From assembly GCF_030272615.1 (NCBI RefSeq), contig NC_081410.1, positions 220,709,415 through 220,773,414 on the forward strand: a DNA stretch of 64,000 nt, read 5' to 3'. Positions within the stretch are counted from its first letter, which is position 1. Every line of letters starts with the position of its first letter. The stretch comes from Cryptomeria japonica (lineage: Eukaryota > Streptophyta > Pinopsida > Cupressales > Cupressaceae). This document shows positions 44,010 through 55,987 of the stretch, piece by piece. The notes below the pieces were generated by a model that was not told where the DNA came from, searched no databases, and worked only from the letters and a program-made list of their open reading frames with translations. The translations under genes and the position numbers were made by a program.

Positions 44010-46024
44010 CTAGGGATAGTGTTTCAATGTCATTAATCATATCCCTTGATTTCATTTAGGTCACTCTTCATACCCTATATACTAGAGAGAGTCAGTTGAC
44101 CTATTTGTCTTTATGTCATTAGTTGACTCTTGAGGAGGGGATATGTTACATGTCTTCGATTATATCATATCACTTTCATGCTTGAGATTACAAAAAATAT
44201 GGGTCTTCTCATAGAATTAGTGAAGTAGTGTTACTTTGAAACCTATTCATTTCACTTGCCTACTAGAGAGGTGGTTTTGACCCTTGAGGATGTTTGGCAT
44301 ATTCTATGTATCCCTATCCATGGGTAGAGAGTGTCACGAGCTTGCTATGGGATGTGTTTCTCTAATCTAGTCTTTTGAAACCAATGACTTAGGCATTGAG
44401 GATTATGAGATCTGATATGATACCTTGGTTGATCATTATGAGCAACTAATCATAGTCATGTATGCAATCATTTCTGATCTTCTTGTGTTAGACCGAAGTG
44501 GTCATGGTTTCCTTTTAGATGGGTTGCAACCCTAGGGGATATGATGAGTTATGCTATAGTGTATGTTTGGGTTTCATGCATGTTAGCAATGTTATATTAT
44601 TAGTTATATGATGTTTTGTACCAAGAGGGATGCTCCATTGGTTGTGGGGTTACTCTGCTATAGGTTTGAGTCTGGGAGCATATTACAGTATGTCATCTGA
44701 TTACTAATAGAGCTCTAAGAGATGACTTTTCCTATGCATATAGAAATGGAGGAACAATGACCAGTCCTCATTTAGGGAATGTTATGTATTGGATAAATGC
44801 TCTGGATACCCTCGTAGAGTTTAATTAGAGACCTTATCAGAAGATGCAACCTTGGGATGATAATGGTGACCATCTTCCTTACTGTCGTTAGACTCAATAT
44901 TTAATTAATCGACTAAAGAGAGCCAACACATAATTGATAGGAAACCTTTAGAGTGTGTTCTTAGCTACTTCAAAAAGTGACAAGATGTTTCCCTTGGCGA
45001 GGCACAATTTTCCAGACCAACTTGAGAGGTAGGACATTGGGGGTCAATGGTTAGCCCACATGTAGCATACCAGTAGTTTGTAGAGTTACAACTTATTTTG
45101 GGAGGAGTTCCCAAATGTTATAGATGTTGGGACCACACTAGCTTATGATGTATGGTTTTTCATTCACTAACTGATTCCATTGATAAATTCAAGGGTTCCT
45201 ATTCCTCAGACACCATAGGGTCGGGAGAGGGGTGGTAAATTGAGAGGTTAGGACCAAGGTCAAGGTGGTGATGGAGATGGAGAGGATGGAGGCAAGGGTG
45301 ATAGTGGTGATAGAGGGAGTGGAGGTGGCAAAGGTGATAGGGGTGGGAGAGGTGAAAAGAGTGGTAGGGGTAGGGGAGATGGTGGTGGTTGTGGAGTGTC
45401 ACATGTTATTAATATTTAGGTTCAAAATGTACACATCCCACAAATACAAATACCGCAGTTATAGGCCCCTTCAATACAAGATCAACTAGATGTTGCGGAG
45501 GGTCCTGAGAATGAGGAGATGGGTGATGAAAAGGATCTACAAGATGTTCCCATTGGTGGAGAGGATGTAGGAGAGGATATAGGGGAGAGATTGGATTTAC
45601 AAGCATAGATTGCATCATTATAGGCTAAGATTTCAACATCATAGAAACATTTTCTCAATTGATAGCTGAGAAGGACATAAACCCCATGCAATCTCATAGC
45701 GATAATTAGGCTACAATTAGATTTATTGAGTCTATGGATATGCTGATGACTGATTTTACTTAATAATTACTAGATGTGGGTTGTGATATCCAGTATTTGA
45801 GAGAGCTTTATGAGGATGTTGTACCACTTGACCAAAGGTCGCCTAGTTATACATTTGGTCACAAGATACACTTTCATTGGATGACCAATAATGGAGGTGT
45901 TGAGGGGCCTATGAGGCTACCTAGGCCACCAAGTAGGACAGAGTCACAATAGGGTGAGACAAGACCTTCTAGGCCTCGTGTGGAGGGGCACTCTCACTCA
46001 GAGGATAAAGGCAATTTTGATTGA
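44010..46024 (+). pseudogene. Plant mobile domain (aminotransferase-like) pseudogene
   Basis: Around 44205-44320 one frame reads FETYSFHLPTREVVLTLEDV followed by WHILCIPIHG. This matches the signature of the plant mobile domain (PMD, E-THTFHLP-GE-TITLEDV-L-GLPI-G). Later fragments (MYAIISDLLVLDRSGHGFLL at about 44460; LWGYSAIGLSLGAYY near 44645) fit the following PMD blocks. A Gly-rich, repetitive region (45222-45400, GGKGD/RGG repeats) and an acidic stretch (GPENEEMGDEKD, about 45500) follow. The reading ends at TGA 46022. Many stops and frame changes make it dead. PMD proteins occur as host genes and inside MuDR and gypsy elements, and this one cannot be assigned. Confidence 0.55.
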
Positions 46025-46950
46025 TCTACATCATTGCATTAGACATTGATATTCATTTTTTACTGAGCCTATGAGGTCCATTTCATACAATGATTCCGAT
46101 TTTGTATATTAACACAATTATTTTGATATATTTGAGATGCATGATTTTGGCAATGACTACACATGTCTATATTATATATTATGCATATTTATGATTCTTA
46201 TGTGTTTCTATGTGCATGTTCCTATGATTCTTATGATTTATTTTATGATGTTTATTTGATGCATATGGTTCCTATGTGATTATGATGTATGAATTATGAG
46301 ATCAAAATGTGATAATATTAGGATGTTACATGGATTTTTGATGATTACATAGAATTTTATGATGTGGATGAACATGTTTCCGTTTATCGAATGAATTTAA
46401 TGACTTTACTTATGTATGATGTAAATGTAATGTCTAGAAGATTTAACATCTATGTATGTAGGATGTTATGAAATGTTGATGTGTATGCTATTTGTCTAAT
46501 GCTTATGTAATGTGATGACATTACCCTATGCGATGTTGTAATGGGGTGAAAATAGGGTATTCACTAGTCTAGCTATGTAAACAAGGAAGAAACCTATTTT
46601 CACTACGCAATTACATTAAAGGGATATGAGATCAATAGATTCACTCCCAAAGGATGAATGTTGATTGATTTCCATTTCTCCCTTTGTGGGAGTTGAAAAT
46701 AATCTATGGAAATATGTAAATTGAATGCTAGATCTAGGGATAAAGATGGAAAATCAATGTAAATTAACATGAACCAGTAGTTTAAGATTTGATATGAAGA
46801 GATAAATAGATATATGGATGAGGAAGATGAGCAGAATGGTTTGTTACTGTAATTTTAGCCCAAAAAAGTGGGACAATGATGCTTCGGGTGACCCTATCCT
46901 CACAATGCCAGATATAGATGAAATTAACCTTTCTAGAACTAGCATGTTTC
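46025..46950. other. 0.9 kb without a gene
   Basis: AT-rich, with many ATGATT/TATG words near 46160-46500 giving a loosely repetitive texture. No gene, RNA or terminal repeat could be recognised. Confidence 0.5.
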
Positions 46951-48387
46951 TATTGGCATTTTGAGTTTGTTGGCATTTTTGCATAGATATTGCATTAATG
47001 ATATGTTGTCATTGATGTCAATTGAACCGGTAATGTTATTCATGTTATTGCTGATATTGTTGTTTTTTATGTTGGCTAGTAACCAGTAAGAAGAGCTTTG
47101 TGGAAGATGTTGTAAACCGGTATGTAAAGTTTGTAAGTTGAACCGGTAAACTGGTGTAAAGGGTTAAACCTTTCTATGAAATGTAACTGGTAAAACCTAT
47201 CAGTTGTTAAACCCTAACCGATCAAGTTTGTTGGTTTATTATATGATGAGCAGTAACAATGGAGACACGTGTGATCATTGTATGATGATAAGTTCAAATT
47301 GTTTTGGTGCATTTTTTTGTCTAGGGAAGGAGCAAAGTGGATTGCATCTAATGCACAACATGTGATGAGTTACAAAGTCCGATGAAGTGGTGATCATGGA
47401 GCGATTGGAATTTTCTTGAAGAATGTGAAGAGATTGTCATGATTTCTAATGGTCAAGATTGTACTGACTTGTTTGTAATCTCGATTATGAGAATTAGGTT
47501 TTTGTTGTGTTACCAACCTAATCGATTTGTATTTAAGGTCGATGAAGTTGTTTGTAAAGGTTGTTGGCAAGATTGATAGAAACCTGTTGAGTGTGTAGAT
47601 GCCTAACTAGTGAATGGATCTGCACTTTGAGTGAAGGCAGATTGAAGCTTAGAAGGATCTGATCAAGCAAATGAAGTGCTACTTAGACAGATCAAGAAAA
47701 CCTGTTGTTTTCTAACAATTACAGTAGAAGTGAAATCCCTTAACTGGGTAAGCTCTAACAAGCTTGGTTACTCATTAAATCCTCTAACAAGGTTGTCCAT
47801 TAGCTTGGATTCTTAAATCCTCCAGCAAGGTTACTCCTAATAGGGTATTGTGTTTTTCATCAAGGCATATTTGTAAATCCCTTAAGCAGGTGATTCCTAA
47901 CTGGAATTAGTTCTGAATAGGACTTATTGTAAAGCTTTAATAGGCTTGGCTCCTAATAGGGCGAACTTTAGAAGAGTTCAGATAGCTATCCTTGTGAGTC
48001 TCATCTTACCGTGGTTTTTACCTATTTGGGTTTTCCACGTATAAACATTTGTGTCAAGTGGTGAATGTTTTTGTGGTTATGATCTTATTTATTGATTTGG
48101 TTAACTTCTGATAAGGCATGATAACTAGAAGCATTGAGAGATGAATATGTTGAGTTATGATTAAGCATTGTTGATGTTTACAAGATTAAAGTTGTTTACT
48201 GCCAAGTTGTCATAACAGTTAAACCTGTTAATGTCAAGTATTCTTATGAATATTGATCTTGACTGAGATATGTTTACTTTGTGTGACTGAGTTTGACTTT
48301 GGGAACTTTGTATTAGTTTTTCAATATACTGATTCACCCCTCCCTCTCAGTATTCTACCAGATACTTAATGTTTCATCATACCATCA
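46951..48387 (+). repeat. 5' LTR of the copia element (about 1437 bp)
   Basis: Aligned to the 3' copy it starts at TATTGGCATTTTGAG, where the other LTR has TGTTGGCATTTTTAG, so the first G is mutated. It ends CATACCATCA. It contains several ACCGGT boxes (47026, 47116, 47142; decayed forms at 47082 and 47186) and the plant LTR core ACCGTGGTTTTTACC...TTTTCCACGTATAAAC near 48007-48050. A C-rich CACCCCTCCCTCTCAG lies near the end (about 48335). Confidence 0.85.
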
Positions 48388-48389
48388 AT

Positions 48390-48401
48390 TGGTATCAGAG
48401 C
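48390..48401 (+). promoter_or_regulatory. Copia primer binding site (initiator tRNA-Met)
   Basis: TGGTATCAGAGC lies two bases after the 5' LTR end. Confidence 0.95.
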
Positions 48402-48458
48402 ATCTCAGGTCCTCTTAATCTAAAAGCCTAACAGCTTGAGGAAAAGATCTTGTAGATC

Positions 48459-49784
48459 ATGATGAAGAAAGAAGGTCCGAAGTTCAACAAAGATAACTAT
48501 AGAATATGGAGTGATAGAACGGAAATTTACATTAAGAGTCTTGGTAGTCAATATTGGGATCATATAGGAACTAAGTATATTACACCTAATGGAATCCTGA
48601 CTGATGATCAGAAGAAAGAACAACAAGAAAAACACCAAGCATTAGAGGCTATTATCAGTTCTCCATCTAATGTTGAATATGTAGATGTTCATGGTCTTGA
48701 AACTGCACATGAAGTGTGGAAAAAACTTGAAGAGATTTATAGCAGTGATGAACATGTTAAGATTGCCAAAGAGGAAAGTTTAAGAGGAAAGTTTGATGAC
48801 ATGAGAATGTCTAAAGGTGAGAATATCCAGCAATATGGTCAAAGGATTAAAGAGATAGTTGGTGAGATAAAGAGTGTAGGAGGGAAAGTGGAAGATGCCA
48901 CAGTAATCAGTAAGGTACTAAGAACCCTGCTACCGGTCTATGCTATCCGAGTTGCAGCTATTCAGGAGCAAAAATTCATTGATAAGATAAAGGTAACTCT
49001 TGACTCTATTATTGGCAAACTTACTGCTTTTGAACTAAATGGCTATGATGGTAGCGTACAAAAATCAGAATCTCAATTTAAAGCTTATATCTCTAACCCA
49101 TTTGTGAGAAGAAGTAGAGATATCGGCCAGAGCTATGAATCAAGATCTAGCAGAGATGCTAAAGATGAAGACAACTTAGTGGAACTTGAAGCATTGTTGG
49201 CAAAACAACTGCCTAGAGGCACTGGTAAATATAGAGGTAAGCTACCTTTAAAATGTTTTGCATACAACAAGATTGGTCATATAGCAGCTAATTGTCCTAA
49301 TGGTGAAAATGAATACAAGAGAGACAAATTTAAGAAGTATAAGGCTAAAGGAAAGAGAGAATGTCTTGTAGCTATTGACAGTGGTATTACTGATGAAGAA
49401 TCTGATGATGATTCTAGTGAAGATATTGTGTTTGTAGCTATTAAGGAAGAAATATTAGATTAGAAGGCACTTGTATCCAAAATGGATAACTTTGATGATT
49501 GGATCATTGATAGTGGTTGTTCACATCACATGACCGGTGATCAAAGAAAATTTCTTTCCCTAAAGGAATTTGATGGCAGTGTTGTCAGATTTGGCAATGA
49601 CTCACCCTGTATGGTTAAAGGTAAGGGAGTTGTTTCTCTTAATGGAAAGAGTAGTGCTAACGATGTCTATTGGGTTGAAGGCCTAAAGCACAATCTTTTA
49701 AGTGTGGCACAACTTAATGACAAAGGATACCCACTGGAGTTTAGAAATGGAATGTGCAAATCTTTGACAACAAAGGTGAATTGA
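48459..49784 (+). pseudogene. Copia Gag and protease
   Basis: Gag is open for 334 codons from 48459 (MMKKEGPKFNKDNYRIWSDR). The copia Gag core follows (EVWKKLEEIY; KGENIQQYGQRIKEI). The zinc knuckle is damaged: CFAYNKIGHIAANC, where the second Cys is Tyr (codon TAC at 49263-49265, one G-to-A step from TGC). A TAG at 49461 separates the protease part, which has WIIDSGCSHHMTGD (about 49500-49541) and LKHNLLSVAQLNDKGY. The gag-pre-integrase region follows after a frame change near 49755-49780. Confidence 0.9.
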
Positions 49785-50580
49785 TTGCAACTGGGAAACA
49801 AACTAGAGGTAATCTATTTCATCTCAATCCTAAAGTTAGCAATTGTTTGATTGTAAAATTAAATGATAACTGGCTTTGGCATAGGATATTTTGTCATATA
49901 AATTTTGACAATATTATTAAAGTAAGCAAGTCTAAGATAGTAAGAGGTCTGCCTCAGCTAGACAAACCGGTTAATTCTCTTTGTAAAGAATGTCAAATAG
50001 GAAAGATGACTTCTTCAACTTTTAAGAGAAAGTCCTTCTCAGCATAACACTTGTTAGATTTGGTTCATACAGATCTATGTGGACCAATAAGAACAAGAAG
50101 CATTCAAGGTTATAGATATTTCATGATCTTCACTGATGACTGTTCAAGGATGATGTGGGTCACATTCTTGAAGGATAAGAATGAAGCTTTTGGTAAATTC
50201 AGGGCATTCAGAACCTTAGTTGAGAAAGAGATTGGCAAAAAGATAAAATGTCTAAGAACATATCAAGGAGGTGAATTCACTTCTGTGGAGTTCACTAAGT
50301 ATTGTGATGATAATGGTATCAAGCGACATCTTTCTGCACCAAGGACACCACAGCAGAATGGTATAGGAGAGAGAAACAATCAGTTAGTGGTTGAAGCTAC
50401 TAGGACTATGTTTATACAAGGAGGTGTAGCAAAAACATTTTGGAAAGAAGCTGTAAGTACAACTGTCTACACAATGAACCGAGTTCTAGTGAAAAGAGGT
50501 AAGGACAAGACCCCATTTGAATACTAGTATGGGAGATCACCTGATGTTAGCTATTTTAAGATATTTGGAAGCAATTTTTT
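49785..50580 (+). pseudogene. Copia integrase, second catalytic Asp lost
   Basis: The zinc part reads WLWHRIFCHINFDN ... CKECQIGKM (49870-50010). The core has the first Asp in LVHTDLCGPI (about 50060) and the Glu in NGIGERNN (about 50360). The second catalytic Asp, expected before QGGEF, is Tyr (RTYQGGEF, codon TAT at 50261-50263). TAA at 50046 and TAG at 50525 also break the frame. Confidence 0.85.
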
Positions 50581-52158
50581 TATTAAAAGAGGTGATTACA
50601 TAAGTAAGTTTGAAGCTAAGAGTGATGAAGGAATATTTCTTGGCTATTCCACCAAGAGTAAGGCCTTTAAATGATTCAACAACTGAATACAGAAAATTGT
50701 TGAGAGTGATGATGTTTGTGTAGATGAATGTCCTGAAGTTTCAGATGGAACCAGTTCTGAGAAGAAGGATGAAGATCCTTTCATTTTGCTTTTGGAACCT
50801 GCAACTGTTAAATCAAAAACTGGTAAAGCAAATCCTAATGTACTTGTTCAACCAGAATAAATAAATTCAGAAGAAGATGATAATGAAGAAGCTGAACCTG
50901 AACAAAATGATCATGTTATTCCTAGGTATGTGAGACTGAATCACAGTCCTAAACAGATAATTGGAGATAAGGATGTCGGTGTACTAACTAGAAGGAGAAT
51001 AAAAGAGAACTCGTGCATGATCTCCACCTTTGAACCTAGAAGTGTTAAGGAGGCATTTGGTGATGATCATTGGGTGAAAGCTATGGAGGAGGAGTTGGAT
51101 CAAATTGAGAAGAACAACACTTGGACCCTGGTACCCTGACCGGTAAACAAGAATGTTATAGGTACTAAATGGGTGTTCAAAAAACAAGTAAAATGAAGTT
51201 GGTGTTGTAGTTCGCAACAAGGCAAGATTAGTATGCAAAGGTTATGCGCAAGAAGAAGGAGAAGATTATGGAGAAACTTTTGTACCAATAGCAAGACTGG
51301 AAGGTGTCAGAACTACTTGCATTTGTAGCTCATAAGAAGTTCAAGGTGTACTAGATGGATGTTAAGTCTGCATTCTTGAATGGGATACTAGAAGAAGAGG
51401 TTTATATAGATTAGCCTGATGGTTATGCATTGACAGATAAGGAAGACATAGTATTCAAATTGCATAAAGCTTTGTATGGATTAAAGCAGGAACCTAGAGC
51501 ATGGTATGAGCAACTTCATACTCCTCTGATGAAGATAGGATTTTCTAGAACCAGTGATGATAACAACATTTATCTCAAGTCTGGAGGAGATGAAATATTG
51601 GTCAGTAAAGTATTTGTTGATGACATTATATTTGGAGGTAATGATGACATGAGTAATTGTTGTGCAAATGAAATGAAGAATGAATTTGAGATGTCATTAG
51701 TAGGGGAAATAAAAAAATTCACAGGCTTACAGATACAACAGATGAAGAATGGTATTTTCATTACTCAATCCAAGTATGTGAAAGAGATTTTGAAGACTTT
51801 CGGTATGAGTGACTGTAAACCAGTTGGAACCCCAATGGTTACAGGTTGTAAATTATCCAAGGAAGATGCATCTAAGTCTGTAGATGAAAAGGAATGCAGG
51901 TCAATGATTGGCAAATTACACTATGTTGTTCACAGTTGACCAGATATTGCCCATGCAGTTGGTATTGTTGCTAGATTTCAGAAGAATCCAAAGGAGGCAC
52001 ATCTGATGGCAACCAAGAGAATTTTTAGATATCTGAAAGGTATTGTTGACTATGAGTTATGGTATCCATATGGTGGAAATTTTACATGGATTGATGAAGA
52101 AGTGGATGTATTCGACAGAGTGAGCATCAAGTTGCAGAATGATGTTGATGCATAGTGA
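50581..52158 (+). pseudogene. Copia reverse transcriptase; RNase H missing
   Basis: A linker (50580-50930) leads to RT: SVKEAFGDDHWVKAMEEELD, NTWTLVP, then (after TGA 51137 and a frameshift near 51190) [54 protein letters not shown], and the catalytic FVDDIIFGG at about 51614-51640. The segment PDIAHAVGIVARFQKNP is the RT thumb/connection. After LWYPYGG the expected RNase H motifs are absent; an unrelated 30-codon tail ends at 52158. Stops include TAG 51352, TAG 51415 and TGA 51937. Confidence 0.88.
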
Positions 52159-52201
52159 GAGCAGAATTACATTTTTTTTACTTTCACTTTGGCATTTTTG
52201 T

Positions 52202-52213
52202 CAAAGGGGGAGA
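52202..52213 (+). promoter_or_regulatory. Upstream PPT-like tract (copia)
   Basis: CAAAGGGGGAGA lies 178 bp before the 3' LTR, in addition to the tract directly at the LTR. The element at 54958-61910 has the same arrangement. Confidence 0.6.
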
Positions 52214-52377
52214 ATAATAATGTGATTAAGGAGAAGAATAATGTGTCTGATTAGGTGAACCAGCGGCAGGATGAAGACAGACAAAGCAAGGTGAATACTT
52301 GGTAATGTAAACCAGGATTCCTATTCACCAATCTCAGCCGCAATTAGAGGTGTTGATATTTGTATTCCCATCAATGC

Positions 52378-52390
52378 CAAAGGGGGAGTT
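52378..52390 (+). promoter_or_regulatory. Copia polypurine tract
   Basis: CAAAGGGGGAGTT is immediately followed by the 3' LTR start TGTTGGCATT. Confidence 0.9.
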
Positions 52391-53411
52391 TGTTGGCATT
52401 TTTAGTTTGTTGGCATTTTTGCATAGAGATTTCATTAATGATATGTTGTCATTGATGTCAATTGAACCGATAATGGTATTCGTGTTATCGATGATATTGT
52501 TGTTTTTTATATTGGCTAGTAACCGGTAAGAAAAGCTTTGTGGAAGATGTTGTAAACCGGTATGTAAAGTTTGTAAGTTGAACCAGTAAACTGGTGTAAA
52601 GGGTCAAACCTTTCTATGCAATGTAACCGGTAAACCCTATCAGTTGTTAAACCCTAACCGATCAAGTTTGTTGGTTTATTATCTGATGAGCGGTAACGAT
52701 GGAGACACGTGTGATCATTGTATGAGGATATGTTCAAATTGTTTTAGCGCATTTGTTTTTGTCTAGGGAAGGAGCAAAGTGGATTGCATCTAATGCACAA
52801 CACGTGATGAGTTACAAAGTTCGATGAAGCGGTGATCATGGAGTGGTTGGAATTTTCTTGAAGAATGTGAAGAAATTGTCATGATTTCTAACGGTCAAGA
52901 TTGTACCGACTTTTTTGTAATCTCGATGATGAGAATTAGGTTTTTTTTGTGTTACCGACCTAATTGATTTGTATTTAAGGTCTATGAAGTTATTTGTAAA
53001 GGTTGTTGGCAAGATGGATAGAAACCTGTTGAGTGTGTAGTTGCCTAACAAGAGAATGGATTTGCACTTTGAGTGAAAGAATATTGAAGCTTAGAAGGAT
53101 CTGATCAAGCTAATGAAGTGTTACTCAGACAAATCAAGAAAACCTATTGTTTTCTAACAATTACAACAGAAGTGAAATCCCTTAACCGGGTAAGCTCTAA
53201 CAAGCTTGGTTACTCATTAAATCCTCTAACAAGGTGGTCCATTAGCTTGTATTCTTAAATCCTCCAACGAGGTTACTCCTAACATGGTATTGTGTTTTTT
53301 ATCAAGGCATATTTGTAAATCCCTTAACCGGGTGATTCCTAACCGAAATTAGTTCTTAACAGGACTTGTTGTAAAGCTTTAACAGGCTTGGCTCCTAATA
53401 GGGTAAACTTG
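52391..53411 (+). repeat. 3' LTR of the copia element, truncated (about 1021 bp)
   Basis: It matches the 5' LTR from its start to GGCTCCTAATAGGGTAAACT and then breaks into unrelated sequence. The missing part is about the last 400 bp, including the ACCGTGG core. ACCGGT boxes at 52522, 52556 and 52626 are intact here; those at 52466 (ACCGAT) and 52582 (ACCAGT) are mutated. Confidence 0.85.
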
Positions 53412-53769
53412 TAGGTTAATTTTTGTGTACTTGTACGCAAATACGATAATACAAGAATACGAGTACGAGGAAAAGATTATGAGAATATTCTTTTAGGGTT
53501 AGGGTTAATTTTGTTAACTGGCTTTGTATGTTGCCCTAAAAATTGCATGTTATAAGTGGTTGGAATGTAAAATCCATTGAAATGGTGTTGTACTAATTTA
53601 CAGGATAATAAGAAAAGATTGGACGACTGTGTTTTGTGGATGTATCCCATCTTGGGTGAATCACGTTAAATCTCTATTTTATTTTGTGTTGTGTTTTTCT
53701 TCATCTTTGTGTATTCGAATATGCATATAATTGTTAATTTGTATTTTTTTTGGATTTGCCTAAACCCTA
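53412..53769. other. Junction segment between truncated copia LTR and LINE copy 3
   Basis: Unique sequence with a short TACG-rich stretch (acgcaaatacgataatacaa, 53435-53470). No gene is seen. It could be filler from the event that removed the LTR end, or older host DNA. Confidence 0.4.
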
Positions 53770-54957
53770 GTAGAATCTCCCCCTTTTAATAGCATTAATG
53801 ATAATCAAAGAGTCTCCTTCGAGCTAAATTTTTGAAAAACCCATATTTTTAGCCATTTTCAATGCCTCAACAGTCGCTTGTGCCTCAGCTTTGCTGTTCA
53901 TTTCTTTCGATAGTTTGAAGCACCCATTGCTATGATATTTCCCTCCCAATATCATGCCACATACCTAGCCCTCGATGGTCCTAGATTACCCTTTGAGGCC
54001 CCATCAAAGTTAATCTTGTACCACCCTTCCTTTGGTTTGGACTATTTCACCTTCTTCACATTTCAGGAATCCAGATGAGCCTGAAAAATCCCATTAACAT
54101 ACTGAAATTGAATGGATGGTCATAATTTTTAAATTCGATAGTCCTCCTTGGAAAATGGAACCCTCTTATGATCAATTTGAGATGTTGCCACACTTACCAA
54201 TACACCAATTGCCAATTCAATCCCCTCACATAATCTAGCAATGGTTTCCCTTTTCTCTTAGAATATTTGCTTGTTCCTTCCTTTCCATATTTCCTAAATG
54301 ATAGTAGAAGGATACACCTACCAAATATTTGAAAAGATTGAAGGTTGTCTCACCTTATGCCATCCTTGAAAAAGTTGACTGAAAGTCACAAGAAAGGGGC
54401 AACACCATCCTAATTTTTAAGCACCATCCTCCAACACTTATGTGCGACATTACAATGGAGTAGTAGATGGTCAATATTCTCTTCCTCTTGCTCACACATT
54501 ATATATTTAAAAGGTCCATTGAAACCTATCTTTTTCAAGCGATCTCTGATTAGAAATCTAGTCCTAATAGTCAACCACACAAAGGCCCATACTTTTGTGA
54601 GGAAATTCTTACCCCAGTAGAGTCACATTGGCCAATCATCCATATTCTCAACAAGATCAAGAAGTTTGTAGCCAATTTTCACCGAATACTTATCATCCTT
54701 AGCGCTACACCAAACTACTTTGTCTTCCTTCCTCGTCGAAAGGGCTCCCCTTTCCTTTAAAATTCCTTGGATTGTCCTTTTTTGATCCTCACTTAGAACA
54801 ATATTTTCAGTAGTCTTCCATTTCCATTCCACCTCTCATCTATTATCACCCTCTCCAATTAATCAATAACTTGCAAGCCCCATCTTTTCTTTAGGATTTG
54901 TATCAAATTATTGAGACGATTATCCTCTCCCAACACTTGGAATCCATCCCAAGATTA
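53770..54957 (-). pseudogene. LINE copy 3, 3' part: zf-RVT and RNase H
   Basis: On the minus strand from 54957 the reading NLGWDGFQVLGEDNRLNNLI continues a LINE ORF2 after RT. The block DDKYSVKIGYKLLDLVENMD (open frame 54832-54623) precedes zf-RVT (VWAFVWLTIRTRFLIRDRL ... CEQEEENIDHLLLHC, about 54590-54460). RNase H follows (WYKINFDGASKGNLGPS, about 54030; LEGDSLIIINAIK, about 53810). The copy ends before the C-terminal part of RNase H. It is continued upstream at 61911-62410, with the LTR element 54958-61910 lying between. Confidence 0.8.
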
Positions 54958-55919
54958 TGTTGGCAATTGACACTCATCTGGTGATTTCAGGTGACATCCA
55001 GTAGTTTCATATTTGTCTAGGGTTGTCATTTATGGAAACTCTTCATGGTGATTCGATCCGCCAATTGTGATTCATCTTATCTAGAAGTTGGTGTTAACCA
55101 GTGAAACAGAGTATTTCAATAACTTGTTGGTCCGGAATTATTTCCGATGATTGCAGTGTTTTCAGTGATTATTTTTGTGATCTTGGTAATAGGTAAGACC
55201 TTTGGGAAGAATGTGATTATAATCTTTTGGTTTGGTGCTATGTTTTGTTCAAGATTGAAGCCGACTTTGAGCTATACGTTACATCTCTTGAAGACGACTT
55301 GAAGGAGATTGCTTTTGTGTTATGATCGGATATATAAGATCGATTTGGTGATTAATTTTTAGTGGGTTAGAGATGTGAGGATTCATTTTGGTGCGATTGA
55401 GCGCAGTTTCATGTGCGTATTTTTCTTTCAGACCAACCGGTAGCTGACTGAGATAGAAACAAAGTATTCAGCAGAGCAAAGACAGTCAGAGATTCAACAC
55501 CTAACCAGAACTCATTTTTGCATAGTTAGATGCTAATTAAGAGTTCATTTGATTGTAAACAAATTGTAAGTCAATGAGACTTCCCTGAAGATTGTAGCCT
55601 TCTGGGCAACTTTATTTGAGCAATGAGCTCTAACTAGTGAGCCTGAATGCAAGTGCATTCCCCATCTATGTAATATTTATGTACTCCTAGCCATAGTATA
55701 TGAATATTGTGGGTTCCAGCCCCACCGTGGTTTTCCCCTTTCCAATTTTCCACGTAAAAACTCCGATGTTGTGGATTTGTGTATTCTTTGTTGCATGTTT
55801 ATCTTCTTTTTTGTTATGCATTGTTAATCTGTGCATAAAGAATAAGTTTGTGGTTTTAACTTTTGGTAGATCACTGATTCACCCCCCCCCCCCCCCCTTA
55901 GTGATCTTTGATTCTAACA
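54958..55919 (+). repeat. 5' LTR of the non-autonomous element (962 bp)
   Basis: It starts TGTTGGCAATTGACACTC and ends GATTCTAACA. It contains the core CCACCGTGGTTTTCCCC...TTTTCCACGTAAAAAC (about 55712-55760), ACCGGT near 55437, and a run of 16 C near 55882-55897 (8 C in the other LTR). Confidence 0.92.
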
Positions 55920-55920
55920 A

Positions 55921-55933
55921 TTGATATTAGAGC
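55921..55933 (+). promoter_or_regulatory. Mutated primer binding site
   Basis: TTGATATTAGAGC corresponds to TTGGTATCAGAGC with two transitions (G to A, C to T). It should prime poorly. Confidence 0.8.
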
Positions 55934-55987
55934 CTAGTTCCTCTAAGGAATATTAACCACTTGAGGAAGATCTGGGAGATTGATTCA

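Larger units (their letters stand above)
46951..53411 (+). mobile_element. Ty1/copia retrotransposon with deleted RNase H and truncated 3' LTR
   Basis: The element has a 5' LTR (46951-48387), PBS, gag, protease, integrase and RT in copia order, a doubled PPT, and a 3' LTR that matches only the first ~1020 bp of the 5' LTR before it breaks off at about 53411. No target-site duplication can be tested. The polyprotein carries many stops and frameshifts, and RNase H is missing after the conserved LWYPYGG. Integrase lies before RT, which separates it from gypsy. Confidence 0.9.

Noticed and set aside
45265..45489. Val/Glu/Gly-rich plus frame as a separate small gene
   Set aside because: It is another frame of the Gly-rich repeat in the plant mobile domain remnant.
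55880..55897. Poly(C) run as a telomeric or structural signal
   Set aside because: It is part of the LTR end motif and varies in length between the two LTRs (16 versus 8), as simple slippage would give.
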